From Parabacteroides sp. FAFU027 (lineage in GTDB: Bacteria; Bacteroidota; Bacteroidia; Bacteroidales; UBA7332): DNA of 64,000 nt. The notes beneath the pieces are model-generated. The model worked only from the letters and a program-made list of their open reading frames with translations, did no database searches and was not told where the DNA came from. Positions 18,673-27,855 of the stretch are shown here, piece after piece. Position 1 is the stretch's first letter, and each line of letters begins with the position of its first letter. The position numbers and the translations under genes were made by a program. The stretch lies in assembly GCF_022808675.1 (NCBI RefSeq), contig NZ_JAKZKV010000002.1:124001-188000 (forward strand), in the 5' to 3' direction.

Positions 18673-19428
18673 TTACATATCCGGGCCATTCGTCATCTTA
18701 TTCCAGTTCCATTTATTAAGTGTCATGATGAAGCCCACGCTCAGATGGAAAGTATCAAACAACCGTTTTCCTTTAAACTCCTGGGGGAAGGGTTTGACCA
18801 ATTGCACCTGAAACTTAATATCACCGTTTCCTCCCCGTAGGGTAAGGGCCGGTTCTACCAGCAAATACCGCTTATCGCGGGCAATCTGGATTAACCGGGA
18901 GTACTCCTCCATCGCGGTTGGCAGATTCTGACTTACCTTCGAATAATTCAATTTTGAAATGCGGGTGGAAATGGCTATTTCAAAGCTTTTTGACACATAC
19001 CCCAGATTGGGCTGGAGAAACATCCGCATGGCAGTGATATCCGAGATATAGGTTCCATTCTGGTACTGATTGTGCTGATAATACCCACCCAGTCCGCCGT
19101 AAGTCTCAAATACCATCGACTTGCCCACGCGCGAATAAAAACCCAGGGCACCATGAAACGTCGTTCCGCCCGACTCTTCAAAAAGTGCTTTTTCACTACC
19201 CATCCCCATCACTCCGACCGAAGCCGACAGGTAATCCAGGATGGAATAAGCCCCCTGCATCTCTGCATTATAGGTACCTTCCCCGCAACCGACCCCTCCT
19301 GACACTTTGAGGTCTCCTTTTTGGGTAAACAGCGGTACATTCTGAGTCTCAGCCAGATAATAATAGTGGGTACATCCGCTCTGCATAAGAGCGACACCCA
19401 GGGTCAGAATACAAATACAATTCTTCAT
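18673..19428 (-). CDS. Lipoprotein of unknown function (paralogue 1)
   Basis: The product is 251 residues with a lipoprotein signal and Cys at about residue 19 (LMQSGC). The body is rich in alternating beta-strand patterns (FYSRVGKSMVFETYGGLGGYY, LTLRGGNGDIKFQVQLVKP) resembling a small outer-membrane barrel. It aligns along its whole length with the next gene, sharing QNVPLFTQKGD, VFETYGG and GKRLFDTFH. I do not recognise a functional family. The gene sits 23 bp downstream of its paralogue, so the two are an operon. Confidence 0.75.
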   Translation of the reverse strand: MKNCICILTLGVALMQSGCTHYYYLAETQNVPLFTQKGDLKVSGGVGCGEGTYNAEMQGAYSILDYLSASVGVMGMGSEKALFEESGGTTFHGALGFYSRVGKSMVFETYGGLGGYYQHNQYQNGTYISDITAMRMFLQPNLGYVSKSFEIAISTRISKLNYSKVSQNLPTAMEEYSRLIQIARDKRYLLVEPALTLRGGNGDIKFQVQLVKPFPQEFKGKRLFDTFHLSVGFIMTLNKWNWNKMTNGPDM

Positions 19429-19451
19429 GGCGTATTTTTTAGAATGACTTC

Positions 19452-20210
19452 TTACCTGTTCTTCTGGCTTCCTTTGGGAAATACAAGAATAAGACCGGCG
19501 CTGATATGGAAGGTATCAAACAGCCTTTTCCCATTCACTCTATTCGGAAGTGTCTTTACAATTTGAATCTGGACTTTCTGGTATTCAGAACCTCCCCGCA
19601 GAGTAAGAGCAGGCTCAAAAACAACAAAGTTCTTTCCCATTGCTATTTGTCGCAACCGGTTATACTCATCCGTTCCCGGAGCAGCCCGGTTTTCGACTTT
19701 GGTAAAACTCCACTGTGCTATACGGGTAGAAAGAGCGAACTCAAAATTCGGAGCTACATAACCCAGGTTAGGTTGAAAAAAGAGATTCATGGCATTGATA
19801 TCCGAAATATCATCATACTTACTCAAGGCATAATCCGGATTATACCTGGGATACCTGGAGTATGCACCAATTCCGCCATAGGTTTCAAACACGATGGATT
19901 CACTGAATGATTTGTAAAAGCCCAACGCTACGTCAAAAGTCACACCGTCAGGTTGAATAAACTGGTCATTCTTCTTACCGCCCATACCCGAAAAAGCACC
20001 TGAAATACTCAAATGATCCAACATCGAATAAGCACATTGTACCTCTCCGACATAATTCTCTTTATCGAGACCGGCACTTGCCAATACTTTGACATCCCCT
20101 TTCTGTGTAAACAGAGGCACGCTCTGTGTGGCCGGCATATAGTAATCAAACGCACATCCACTCAGGAGCAAAACAACTCCTAAAGCCCCAATAGCAACAT
20201 TATTCTTCAT
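19452..20210 (-). CDS. Lipoprotein of unknown function (paralogue 2)
   Basis: The product is 252 residues, with signal peptide and lipobox LLSGC (Cys19). It shares the same motifs as the downstream gene: QSVPLFTQKGDVKV, YSMLDHLSIS, ESIVFETYGGIGAY, FQPNLGYVAPNFEFALSTRI and GKRLFDTFHISAGL. The pattern suggests a surface or periplasmic-facing beta-rich lipoprotein. It is the first gene of the pair. A role in the envelope is likely, but no substrate or partner can be named. Confidence 0.75.
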   Translation of the reverse strand: MKNNVAIGALGVVLLLSGCAFDYYMPATQSVPLFTQKGDVKVLASAGLDKENYVGEVQCAYSMLDHLSISGAFSGMGGKKNDQFIQPDGVTFDVALGFYKSFSESIVFETYGGIGAYSRYPRYNPDYALSKYDDISDINAMNLFFQPNLGYVAPNFEFALSTRIAQWSFTKVENRAAPGTDEYNRLRQIAMGKNFVVFEPALTLRGGSEYQKVQIQIVKTLPNRVNGKRLFDTFHISAGLILVFPKGSQKNR

Positions 20211-20405
20211 GGCAGAAAAGTCCTGTTTTTATTGATTTATCCGTCGCGGAAAGTAGTTGTACAATTATAACAAACAGGAAGATAAATCGGACAAAAAACA
20301 TTACGCATATCAGGAGTTCCGGCTGATATCCATTCTTTTTCCGTCAATCCGCGGCTATAATATATTTACCGGAAAGGAGTAGTAATAAGTGGAAATCCCC
20401 CTATA

Positions 20406-20444
20406 ACGACAACAGCCCACCGCGTATATGCAGTAGGCTGTTGT
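20406..20444. terminator. Inverted repeat/terminator
   Basis: GACAACAGCCCA pairs with TAGGCTGTTGTC around a 14-nt loop. It lies between the small membrane protein gene and the lipoprotein pair and probably ends the former on the minus strand. Confidence 0.55.
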
Positions 20445-20461
20445 CATTTGGCGAATGCCGA

Positions 20462-20746
20462 TTATTTTCTCTTTTTCTTTTTCAGTTGCTCAGTAAGGTG
20501 GATATTTTCACGGAGATATTCAAAATCCACTCCCAGCTTATCAAACTTGTCGTTGTGCTTGTCAAACTTTTTCAGCTGGTGCTCCAACTGGCCAATCCAG
20601 TCATCCGGATGCGGAACCTCTTCTTCCGGTTTCTTAAAGCGCGCATAGATCAGCTTCAGGGTAAAGAACACTACAGGGATAGCAAACATTATGATCAATC
20701 CGCTATTGGATTGATTACTAAACCAATTCACTATATTAAGCCACAT
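20462..20746 (-). CDS. Small single-pass membrane protein
   Basis: The product is 94 residues. One transmembrane helix covers about residues 15-35 (GLIIMFAIPVVFFTLKLIYA), followed by a charged cytoplasmic coiled-coil-like tail rich in Lys and Glu (KFDKHNDKFDKLGVDFEYL) and ending KKKKRK. I recognise no family. Coding character is supported by the helix-plus-tail organisation, a terminator downstream and a minus-strand TATATTTG element at 20787-20794 upstream. Confidence 0.65.
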   Translation of the reverse strand: MWLNIVNWFSNQSNSGLIIMFAIPVVFFTLKLIYARFKKPEEEVPHPDDWIGQLEHQLKKFDKHNDKFDKLGVDFEYLRENIHLTEQLKKKKRK

Positions 20747-20794
20747 ATCAGATATATTTATGTTATTGTATGGTTGTTTTTCGCGGCAAATATA

Positions 20795-21011
20795 GCAAGT
20801 TATTCGGTTTTGCGAGGGAATTCTTCAACGTAATCTGTCGGGAAAATGCCATTTGGCGGGCATTTCAGCTCGTGGGAACAATATTTAATCCCTAAACGGA
20901 AGTTCTTCCTCCTCACCGTTGGGGAGGGTGGGGTTTGTAACCGTTATCTGGTAAGGTGGTGGAGAAGAAGGTCGTCCCGTGGTGGAACTGGCGGTAGGGT
21001 AAAATGAATCT
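20795..21011. other. Intergenic region between the membrane protein and the restriction operon
   Basis: No gene is seen. It includes GC-rich patches (CCTCACCGTTGGGGAGGGTGG) that resemble decayed hairpin repeats. Confidence 0.4.
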
Positions 21012-21042
21012 CCCCCATGCGATCCCAAACGCAAGGGGGATA
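21012..21042 (-). terminator. Terminator of the restriction operon
   Basis: ATCTCCCCC ATGCG pairs with CGCA AGGGGGAT around a short loop, 24 bp after the stop codon of the last gene of the operon. Confidence 0.6.
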
Positions 21043-21065
21043 CTTGAATTGTATATAGATATCAT

Positions 21066-23558
21066 CTATTTAATCTTCACCTGCATTAATTGAGTTAATG
21101 ACACCGTAAATGGTATTCCAGCTAATTTACGAGGATTTTTTTGTTTTCTCTCAAGGTTTTTATACTCATCTAGTTCTTTAAATTTCCATTCAAATGCACC
21201 CAAATCAAGAGTGTTAACTTTCTCGATATCAATTACTAAACACTCTTCCTCATGAGGATCTGGATAACCAAGTTCAGTAAGTCGTCGTTTTGAATAAACA
21301 TTAGGCCCTTTGCTTATAATTTTAAATACGTCCTTTGCTTTACCATTTCTTCTTAAAATGAGATATTTTGCTTTTACAGTTGTTTCATCTATTATCAGAG
21401 AGCCATCTCTATCATTCATTCTAAAATTATATTTTCCTCTATCTTTATACCATTTTAAATGAATATCAGATTTACAATACCCAATTATAACATAGGTTTC
21501 ATCTGGTATTAAACCTCTGTTTTCACCAATAGTTTCGGGTAAAGATTCTTCTAATTTATTGGGGTTTTTATCCTGATAAATATCGAAGACTTTATAGGCT
21601 ATTTTTTCTCTTTGCGACGCCCTGTTAATAAAGTGATCAATCACTTCCAAAACAAAAGCCTTCAATTCTTTAATACCATCATCAGTTTTTGAAGGATGAA
21701 CAGGAAAAGCACCCAAACCGGGAATAATTTCATGAAATCCTTTTTTTCGTAAAGACTTATCTCCAGGGTAAAGGACGTATGCACCGCCAGTTCTGCGAAT
21801 AGCATCTTTATAAGCATGCATCTTAAGTAGATCAGCATTTTTATAATTACCTTTTCTGTTTTCTTCTTTTTCTTCGTTTAGATAAGACTGCTGAATTACT
21901 TCGATTAAGTATTGATATTCTTCGCCTTTGATATTCCCGAGTTCTTCATTGTCAATTTGCTCCCAGAAAAAACTTAAAAGAGATAATTCGTTCTCATTTT
22001 TATATTTAGCATATCCTTTCTCTGTTAATAGCTTAGAAATATAAAACCAATCAAATTCGTCTAAATCAGATCTCTGAACGACGCATAATTCAGTTGCGTT
22101 ATTCTGATACTTTGCTTCATTCACGATCTCTCTTAGGTTTGAGACTTTATACTTTGCATCAAAATGAATATGCACTATAAGCTCTTGCCTTTCCGCTTCA
22201 CATTCAGAAATACCAAATGGCCAGACAGATAAAGTATAATCCGGTCGCATTGCACCAACCCAACTACCCGGTTCCGGATATTTTCGTCCTCCTGTGAATG
22301 GTCGGTTATAACTAAATCGGATATTTAGTTTCCTCGATTTTGAATTATAAACGCCCTCAATCGCTGTATGGTATCCTTGTTTCAACTGCAAATTAAGACC
22401 ATCATCTGTTGGTTTTATCAAATCATGAACATGCTTAGGATCAATTTGAAAAACCGATTTAAATAAATCCAGTAGTTTAAAAAACAGCCAGTATTCATAA
22501 AGGGTAGCAATATCTTTTTTTCCTCCTTGATATACATTCTCACCTCCTTTCCAAACCAACTTTGCTGCCAGGTCAAACATCAGCCAGACTTTTAATATCT
22601 CTCTGTAACCTTCTTTTCTTTGCAAAACAGGACTATTTAATTTCAGCGTTGAGGGCCTGGATATTTCTTTAAAAACAGAGTGATGCAAGAACGACTCTAG
22701 TTTTATTACAAGTAATCCGGATTCATGATATAGCCTGCTCCCAGGTGCTGACACTCTATTAATGCCTGCACAAAATTGCAAAAAGGTTTCAAGCACATAC
22801 TTTACAAAACGATTTTCAGGAGTATCAACAGTATCTGATTTTCTAACAGTTGAAATTTTATCAGGTAACGTTTTTAAACCCTGCGATCTTAAATAGGAAT
22901 TTTCTCGCAATGAATATCTCCTACTTCTGCTTATCAGTTCTCTTATATTACTATTGTTGAAACGATTGATTTTACAAATATCTGTCAACTCAGTAGTCTC
23001 TCTCCATCGTGTAACAGGTGCAGAAACAACCCTATGCACAGACTCGGAGAATTCATCTGTAAAAATTATTGATTTTATAAACGCAAACCTCTGATAGAGG
23101 GTTTGGTTATCATTTTCATAATCTATCTCAAAATGGTGATAAACCGGAGAATTTGCCTGCATTAGCAAATCAGTACATTTTTCCGTAATCAATGCAAGCA
23201 TATCACGATAATGGTTCCGATAACCTGTTTTTACCGACTGAACTTCAAACTCAATAAAACCAACCTCTATATCGCTTTTATAAACAGGCAAAGACAAAGT
23301 GCCAACATATATATTGGGCGCTATTGTTCCTCGGAATTGTTTTCGTGAATGAGGTTGAACTATCTGGTCTTTTTCGAATGAAAATTCCGGAAAGTTAAAT
23401 TCATAGTCGTAAGTAAATCCTTCTTTTAACTGATATCGAGCCTCTCCGTATTCTTTTGCATCGTCCTTATCATCAAGAGTATTACCATATCTGGAGTCAA
23501 TTGTTAAGATTAACCCCTCCTCAATGGCATCAAGGTTTATTTGTAGGCTATCATTCAT
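21066..23558 (-). CDS. DUF2357/PD-(D/E)XK nuclease subunit of an McrBC-like system
   Basis: The product is 830 residues. The N-terminal half (about 1-340) fits DUF2357 of McrBC-associated proteins. A PD-(D/E)XK nuclease core follows, with Glu355 (LYEYWLFFKL), Asp440 (RPDYTLSVW) and the DxK motif HFDAKYK at 465-471. The C-terminal 300 residues include a segment with YVLYPGD and a probable DNA- or protein-binding tail. It starts 2 bp after the McrB-like gene. By analogy with McrC and the LlaJI/BsuMI restriction subunits it is the cleaving subunit driven by the AAA+ partner. The coding sequence is markedly AT-rich against the window. Confidence 0.85.
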   Translation of the reverse strand: MNDSLQINLDAIEEGLILTIDSRYGNTLDDKDDAKEYGEARYQLKEGFTYDYEFNFPEFSFEKDQIVQPHSRKQFRGTIAPNIYVGTLSLPVYKSDIEVGFIEFEVQSVKTGYRNHYRDMLALITEKCTDLLMQANSPVYHHFEIDYENDNQTLYQRFAFIKSIIFTDEFSESVHRVVSAPVTRWRETTELTDICKINRFNNSNIRELISRSRRYSLRENSYLRSQGLKTLPDKISTVRKSDTVDTPENRFVKYVLETFLQFCAGINRVSAPGSRLYHESGLLVIKLESFLHHSVFKEISRPSTLKLNSPVLQRKEGYREILKVWLMFDLAAKLVWKGGENVYQGGKKDIATLYEYWLFFKLLDLFKSVFQIDPKHVHDLIKPTDDGLNLQLKQGYHTAIEGVYNSKSRKLNIRFSYNRPFTGGRKYPEPGSWVGAMRPDYTLSVWPFGISECEAERQELIVHIHFDAKYKVSNLREIVNEAKYQNNATELCVVQRSDLDEFDWFYISKLLTEKGYAKYKNENELSLLSFFWEQIDNEELGNIKGEEYQYLIEVIQQSYLNEEKEENRKGNYKNADLLKMHAYKDAIRRTGGAYVLYPGDKSLRKKGFHEIIPGLGAFPVHPSKTDDGIKELKAFVLEVIDHFINRASQREKIAYKVFDIYQDKNPNKLEESLPETIGENRGLIPDETYVIIGYCKSDIHLKWYKDRGKYNFRMNDRDGSLIIDETTVKAKYLILRRNGKAKDVFKIISKGPNVYSKRRLTELGYPDPHEEECLVIDIEKVNTLDLGAFEWKFKELDEYKNLERKQKNPRKLAGIPFTVSLTQLMQVKIK

Positions 23559-23560
23559 TT

Positions 23561-25609
23561 TTATGCTTCTGCATAACTTGTAAATCCGTTTTCGATGACC
23601 CTATTATACATAAGAGAAATCTTTTCAAGAGATATTGGATATTTTACTCCATTCTCTTCTTTAAATTCGAATTCATCAACGTTAAAAACCAGACTTTCAA
23701 CATCACTAATCTTCGTTTCATCAACACAAAATTCACCAAGCTTAATCAAAACCTTTCGAAGCTTATTTCTGGACCCATGTAGTTTTGGAAGCAGCTTCTG
23801 CATAATTGCTATATCAATCTTATTATCAACAGAAAGACTTTGATCAATAACACCTAATTGATTAATCAATCTGATAATTTCGGAAGCACTTCTGTATCCA
23901 AATTCTGCCCCATTCTTTTTCAACTCATCAAAAAAAACCGCTAATGTGCCTGTGATAGTATTAACCGGCTTTTCGAATTCGGTTATTTTAGACATCTCCA
24001 GAAAACTTTCAGCCATTGAAATGCCCTTTGATTTAAGATTAGCCATGTTTAAAGTTTTATATTCTTCCAGAAAAGCCCTAATATCCTTTCCTTTAATACG
24101 AAACTCGATAACATTGGCACGGTCAAGCACCTTAGGGCTGAACATATAAGTGGTTTCATCTATATTTACAGTTCCAACAATAAATAAATTATCAGGTAAT
24201 CGAAGCTTTGAATTGATCCCCTCAATTTCTTTTCCTGTATACAAGGATATTTCTGTTTTTGATTCCATTACACTTAAGAAATCAGCAAAATATCTCTCCA
24301 CGTGGCTTAGATTCATTTCATCCAAAATCAGGAAATAGGGCAACTTAGAATTTTCTTTTGCTTTTATAATTAAATCTAAAGCTTCAGGTTTAATATATTC
24401 ATCAGGATTGAGTGCATTTGGGTACCCAAGCAATGGCTCGCGATTGGTCCAGTCAGCTCCTACAGGTAACAGACAGTACTGATCTTCATGTTGACATATC
24501 CATTGAGCAAAAGCTTGAACTAATTTAGTTTTCCCAGAACCGGATAATCCTGTAAGAATAACAAAGGGCTTGGAAAGAAGAGAAGAAATGAATCGGGTAA
24601 TTAATTTATCTTCGTCAGAGAATATTAAACCTGCATTCTTCGCATACTCCGCAAACTCATCACGGCTAAATTTTTCTTTTTTTATATTTTGCATTCCTTG
24701 GGGGATTGGAAATGAAAAAGTCTGATTATAAATACTAATAAGATTGTCCAGATCTTCTTTAATTTCCTCTTCATTGATAGCCTCTTGTGTATTATAAACT
24801 TTATATACAAATGAATTTCCAAATTTTTCAGGACGCCCCAGGCTCTTCTGAATAAAATATGTTTCAATTGTTATTGAATCACTATTAATACCCCAATGCT
24901 TTTTGGGCATTTCTGATTCAGAGACCCCATAAGATAGAATTAACAAGTTGCAATTCTTGTAATATAAAAACACTGGGTAAATTCCATTCTTTACTTTCTG
25001 ATCATAGCCTAAATAGGCTATCCATGGAACAGGTGTTGCTCGTCCTTTCCCAAAACTTATATCAATATTCAATCCATTATAAGACTTCTTATTTCTATTA
25101 ATAAACTCGCTAGCCTCCTTAGTAGTCCCTTTTCCTGTAATTTGAGAATTGGCAATTGAGATAAACTCATTGATATTTAGTTGTAATGAATCTTGTTCGG
25201 TTGAATTTATATTTTCACAAATAGTATTCCATTTATTTTCCAAAAAACTACCAATGACAATTTGGTCTACGTTATTTATGTAAACAAACCAAACATCCCC
25301 TCCGCTTGGCTTAAATCCTGATTCTGCGGACAAATACAATCTTAATTCATTATTATCTTTTTTGGGATAAACAAGATTCAACTTAATTCTTTCCATTTTT
25401 GGATATACAAGAAATTCTTTTGAAGCCATTTCGGAATTAGCAGAAGCTTTCCCAATGAGAATATTTTCCGATCCAAAGTAATTCGCCACAACCTCTTTTT
25501 CTTCTTCATCAAGGGTTATCTGCGAACTTCTATGCTCATCATTAGTCACAATAGAGTAAGCCCCTTTTTTCGAATTGAATATCTTGTTATGTGTTTCGCT
25601 AAATATCAT
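23561..25609 (-). CDS. McrB-like AAA+ NTPase subunit
   Basis: The product is 682 residues. Residues 1-150 are unassigned and may recognise DNA. About 160-285 resemble the MrcB_N/DUF3578 domain (VPWIAYLGYDQKVKNGIYPVFLYY). The AAA_5 module has Walker A GLSGSGKT (354-361), Walker B LILDEMN (427-433) with SHVERYFADFLS, and the sensor TVNIDETTYMFS (480-491) typical of McrB-type motors. These proteins translocate on DNA and activate a partner nuclease. The gene is 12 bp after the methyltransferase gene and 2 bp before the nuclease gene. Confidence 0.92.
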   Translation of the reverse strand: MIFSETHNKIFNSKKGAYSIVTNDEHRSSQITLDEEEKEVVANYFGSENILIGKASANSEMASKEFLVYPKMERIKLNLVYPKKDNNELRLYLSAESGFKPSGGDVWFVYINNVDQIVIGSFLENKWNTICENINSTEQDSLQLNINEFISIANSQITGKGTTKEASEFINRNKKSYNGLNIDISFGKGRATPVPWIAYLGYDQKVKNGIYPVFLYYKNCNLLILSYGVSESEMPKKHWGINSDSITIETYFIQKSLGRPEKFGNSFVYKVYNTQEAINEEEIKEDLDNLISIYNQTFSFPIPQGMQNIKKEKFSRDEFAEYAKNAGLIFSDEDKLITRFISSLLSKPFVILTGLSGSGKTKLVQAFAQWICQHEDQYCLLPVGADWTNREPLLGYPNALNPDEYIKPEALDLIIKAKENSKLPYFLILDEMNLSHVERYFADFLSVMESKTEISLYTGKEIEGINSKLRLPDNLFIVGTVNIDETTYMFSPKVLDRANVIEFRIKGKDIRAFLEEYKTLNMANLKSKGISMAESFLEMSKITEFEKPVNTITGTLAVFFDELKKNGAEFGYRSASEIIRLINQLGVIDQSLSVDNKIDIAIMQKLLPKLHGSRNKLRKVLIKLGEFCVDETKISDVESLVFNVDEFEFKEENGVKYPISLEKISLMYNRVIENGFTSYAEA

Positions 25610-25621
25610 TTGATAATAGTA

Positions 25622-26842
25622 TTAATCTAAATGTTTCATAATCTCTTTTGCTATTGCTTCAATTACTGGCACTGATACAGAATTCCCAAATTGATGATAT
25701 GCCGCTGCATTACTGTCTGGTAATAAAAACTCTTTCGGAAACCCCTGTAATCTGGCACATTCTAGGGGCGTAAGTTTGCGGGGGTTCTTACCCTCCTGAG
25801 GTATAAGGCATTCTTTGCCATCTTTCCCATATCTTGCAACTAATGTCTTAGATGGTTTATTCAGATCTGCCAGATTTGCTGTGAATCCAGTTCCTCTTTC
25901 CAGATTTCTTTTTGTTCTGTTGATATGTCCTTCCCAAAGTTTATCTGAGATTGTATATTCGTCTGAAACGTTTTCTTCTAAATAATCTTTTAATCTTTTA
26001 GGCTCACCATCGAATTCAGGAAACTTAAATTCAGTAATACTGCTACGAAAACAAACCATATAAAATCTTTGTCTACTTTGTGGAACAAGTTTTTCAGCGT
26101 TAATTATCGTACTGAAACATGTATACCCCAAATCTTCCATCGTATTTTTAACTGTTTTAAAAGTATCTCCCTTGTCATGTCGTTGAAAATTCTTTACATT
26201 TTCAAGAAAAACTACATCAGGCTGTTTTATCTCTACTATCCGGGCAATATCAAAGAATAAATTTCCTTTTACTTCATCGAGAAACCCATGCACTTGCCCC
26301 AAATATGTTCTTGCAGAAACTCCTGCTAAACTAAACGGTTGACATGGAAAACCAGCTGCTAGTACATTATGATCAGGAATAAGTTTATTAAGTTCTTCAT
26401 CAGACACTTCCGGTCCGGTAAAATGTTTTATATCTCCGAACGGATATTCTCCAAAGTTTTTTTCATATGTATACTTTACAGCATTATCAATTTCCGATGA
26501 AAAAACACATTTACCACCTAATTTTTGTAATGCTATTCTAAATCCGCCTATACCTGCAAACAAATCAATAAATTTAAAGGTTGGATTCTCAGGTGGAGGA
26601 AATGGAACATCCCATTCAATTTCATTAAAATCGATTTCGTTTAAAATCTTTTCTTCGATTCTTTTAGATATGTAATTGATTGCTTGCTCATTATAGATCT
26701 TTAACGAGTCATTTCTGCAGTTATGCAAGTAGTGTGTAATAAATGCATTCTCAGCTATAAACTTCTTGTTTTTATTGATGCTTAAAACCTCTTTTAAATA
26801 AGAGTATTTGATCATATTTTTTGATTCAATATTTGTAACCAT
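25622..26842 (-). CDS. DNA (cytosine-5) methyltransferase
   Basis: The product is 406 residues. Canonical m5C motifs are present in order: motif I FIDLFAGIGG (91-100), motif IV with catalytic Cys167 (GFPCQPFSLAG), motif VI FLENVKNF (about 213-219), motif VIII-like QSRQRFYMV, and motif X FGNSVSVPV near the end. The target-recognition region (about 285-340) is short. An N-terminal extension of about 85 residues precedes motif I. Its gene overlaps the end of vsr by 17 bp and precedes the McrB-like gene, so it is the protective methylase of this restriction system. The recognition sequence cannot be read from the protein. Confidence 0.95.
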   Translation of the reverse strand: MVTNIESKNMIKYSYLKEVLSINKNKKFIAENAFITHYLHNCRNDSLKIYNEQAINYISKRIEEKILNEIDFNEIEWDVPFPPPENPTFKFIDLFAGIGGFRIALQKLGGKCVFSSEIDNAVKYTYEKNFGEYPFGDIKHFTGPEVSDEELNKLIPDHNVLAAGFPCQPFSLAGVSARTYLGQVHGFLDEVKGNLFFDIARIVEIKQPDVVFLENVKNFQRHDKGDTFKTVKNTMEDLGYTCFSTIINAEKLVPQSRQRFYMVCFRSSITEFKFPEFDGEPKRLKDYLEENVSDEYTISDKLWEGHINRTKRNLERGTGFTANLADLNKPSKTLVARYGKDGKECLIPQEGKNPRKLTPLECARLQGFPKEFLLPDSNAAAYHQFGNSVSVPVIEAIAKEIMKHLD

Positions 26843-27251
26843 TTAAACTTTCAACTAATTGCATTAAGGTGTCATTTCTATTGGTAGACTTTATTTCACA
26901 CTCCCAGATTACAATAACATGATATCCTGCGTCTTTAAGTAGAGTGTGATTTTTCAAATCATTCTCTTTATTCTTTTCGATTTTGTTTTTCCACCACTCT
27001 ATTCTCGTTTTGGGAAGTCTGAAATATTTGCAGTTTTCGTGACCATGCCAGAAACAACCATTGATAAAAATGACCGTTTTGTATTTGGGTAATACGATAT
27101 CTGGTTTACCTGGGAGCTTCTTATCATTGAGCCTATACCTGAATCCATTGGCAAACAGGAATTTCCGGACCAATATTTCCGGCTTGGTATCCTTGTTTTT
27201 GATACGGCTCATGTTGTAGCTCCGGGTTGCTTTGTCGTGAACATCTGCCAT
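26826..27251 (-). CDS. vsr: Very-short-patch mismatch endonuclease Vsr
   Basis: Vsr nicks DNA at T:G mismatches created by deamination of 5-methylcytosine, starting repair. The 141 residues match the family: MSRIKNKDTKPEILVRKFL, then FRYRLNDKKLPGKPDIVLP with the catalytic aspartate, then FINGCFWHGHENCKYF with the zinc- and active-site His/Cys residues, then VIVIWECE. The gene begins 6 bp after the XRE gene and overlaps the methyltransferase gene, so repair capacity is produced with the methylase. Confidence 0.95.
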   Translation of the reverse strand: MADVHDKATRSYNMSRIKNKDTKPEILVRKFLFANGFRYRLNDKKLPGKPDIVLPKYKTVIFINGCFWHGHENCKYFRLPKTRIEWWKNKIEKNKENDLKNHTLLKDAGYHVIVIWECEIKSTNRNDTLMQLVESLNGYKY

Positions 27252-27257
27252 CTGACT

Positions 27258-27500
27258 TTAATCCTTTTTCGTATCTTCTTTTTCCGCAAACAAGGGGTGA
27301 TCAAAAAACTCTGCAAGTGTAAGATCAAATGCCTTGGCTATTTTCTCCAGAATTGTAATTGTAGCATTGCGATTTCCTCTTTCTATTCCAGCAATATAAC
27401 TACGATCCATTTCTGCTTCAAAGGACAGATCCTTCTGAGTAATAGCTCTTTGCTCACGTAATTCTTTGACTCTTCGACCTATTTTTTCTTTCACATTCAT
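27258..27500 (-). CDS. XRE-family regulator, probable R-M controller (C) protein
   Basis: From the ATG at 27500 the product is 80 residues (a TTG three codons upstream is also in frame). The helix-turn-helix is clear: RVKELREQRAITQKDLSFEAEMDRSYIAGIERGNRNATITILEK is the span covering the XRE domain (residues about 10-53 in segments: LREQRAITQKDLS, SYIAGIERGNRN). Size and fold equal those of restriction-modification controller proteins, which activate or repress their own operon through C-boxes. Two GACT-type elements lie 25-48 bp upstream. It is the first gene of the operon xre-vsr-methyltransferase-mcrB-nuclease. Confidence 0.88.
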   Translation of the reverse strand: MNVKEKIGRRVKELREQRAITQKDLSFEAEMDRSYIAGIERGNRNATITILEKIAKAFDLTLAEFFDHPLFAEKEDTKKD

Positions 27501-27524
27501 AGCATACAAAGCTCACGATTTGTA

Positions 27525-27548
27525 GACTATATTTCAAAGACTATGAGT
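27525..27548 (-). promoter_or_regulatory. C-box-like operator upstream of the xre gene
   Basis: GACTAT occurs twice on the plus strand, 14 bp apart (27525-27530 and 27539-27544). The second reads GACTATGAGT, one base short of the controller-protein consensus GACT-N3-AGTC. Its position 25-48 bp upstream of the xre ATG fits autoregulation. Confidence 0.5.
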
Positions 27549-27745
27549 AACATATTGTTATATATTGTAAATTTGAGGAAATAAACATTTTCAGATTTGC
27601 GCAAATATCCTAACTTGGAAAAGTTTTAATCACGAACAAATTACATCACACGTAATTTTAAAATCACAGTAATGATCAGTGGAGAATATTTAACTGAGAA
27701 GATAGAGTTGGAAGATGATTTTCAATGGATAGTAGCATTTGAAAT

Positions 27746-27855
27746 TATGAAATACGTCAAATCCCATTTCGAAAATCCGGGATTAATATCCATCGCACAA
27801 AAAATCACCAAGCGATATGCAGGGCACACTGTAGAGACGCAAGATTTTGCGTCTC
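27746..27855 (+). pseudogene. Duplicated 3' fragment of the downstream 352-residue gene
   Basis: About 100 bp nearly repeat the 3' end of the next gene (28889-28992), encoding YVKSHFENPGLISIAQKIT against YVKSHFENLGLKTIVQKIT. A one-base insertion near AAGCGATATG shifts the frame, so the original stop is bypassed. The following GAGACGC-AAGATTTT-GCGTCTC palindrome is copied too. It is a remnant and not a functional gene. Confidence 0.75.

Noticed and set aside
18627-18689. Longer start for the HEPN gene
   Set aside because: It would overlap the end of the lipoprotein gene and adds residues not found in the family.
21066-27500. Prophage or transposon carrying the restriction genes
   Set aside because: No integrase, transposase, phage structural gene or tRNA-adjacent attachment site is visible; only the base composition points to transfer.
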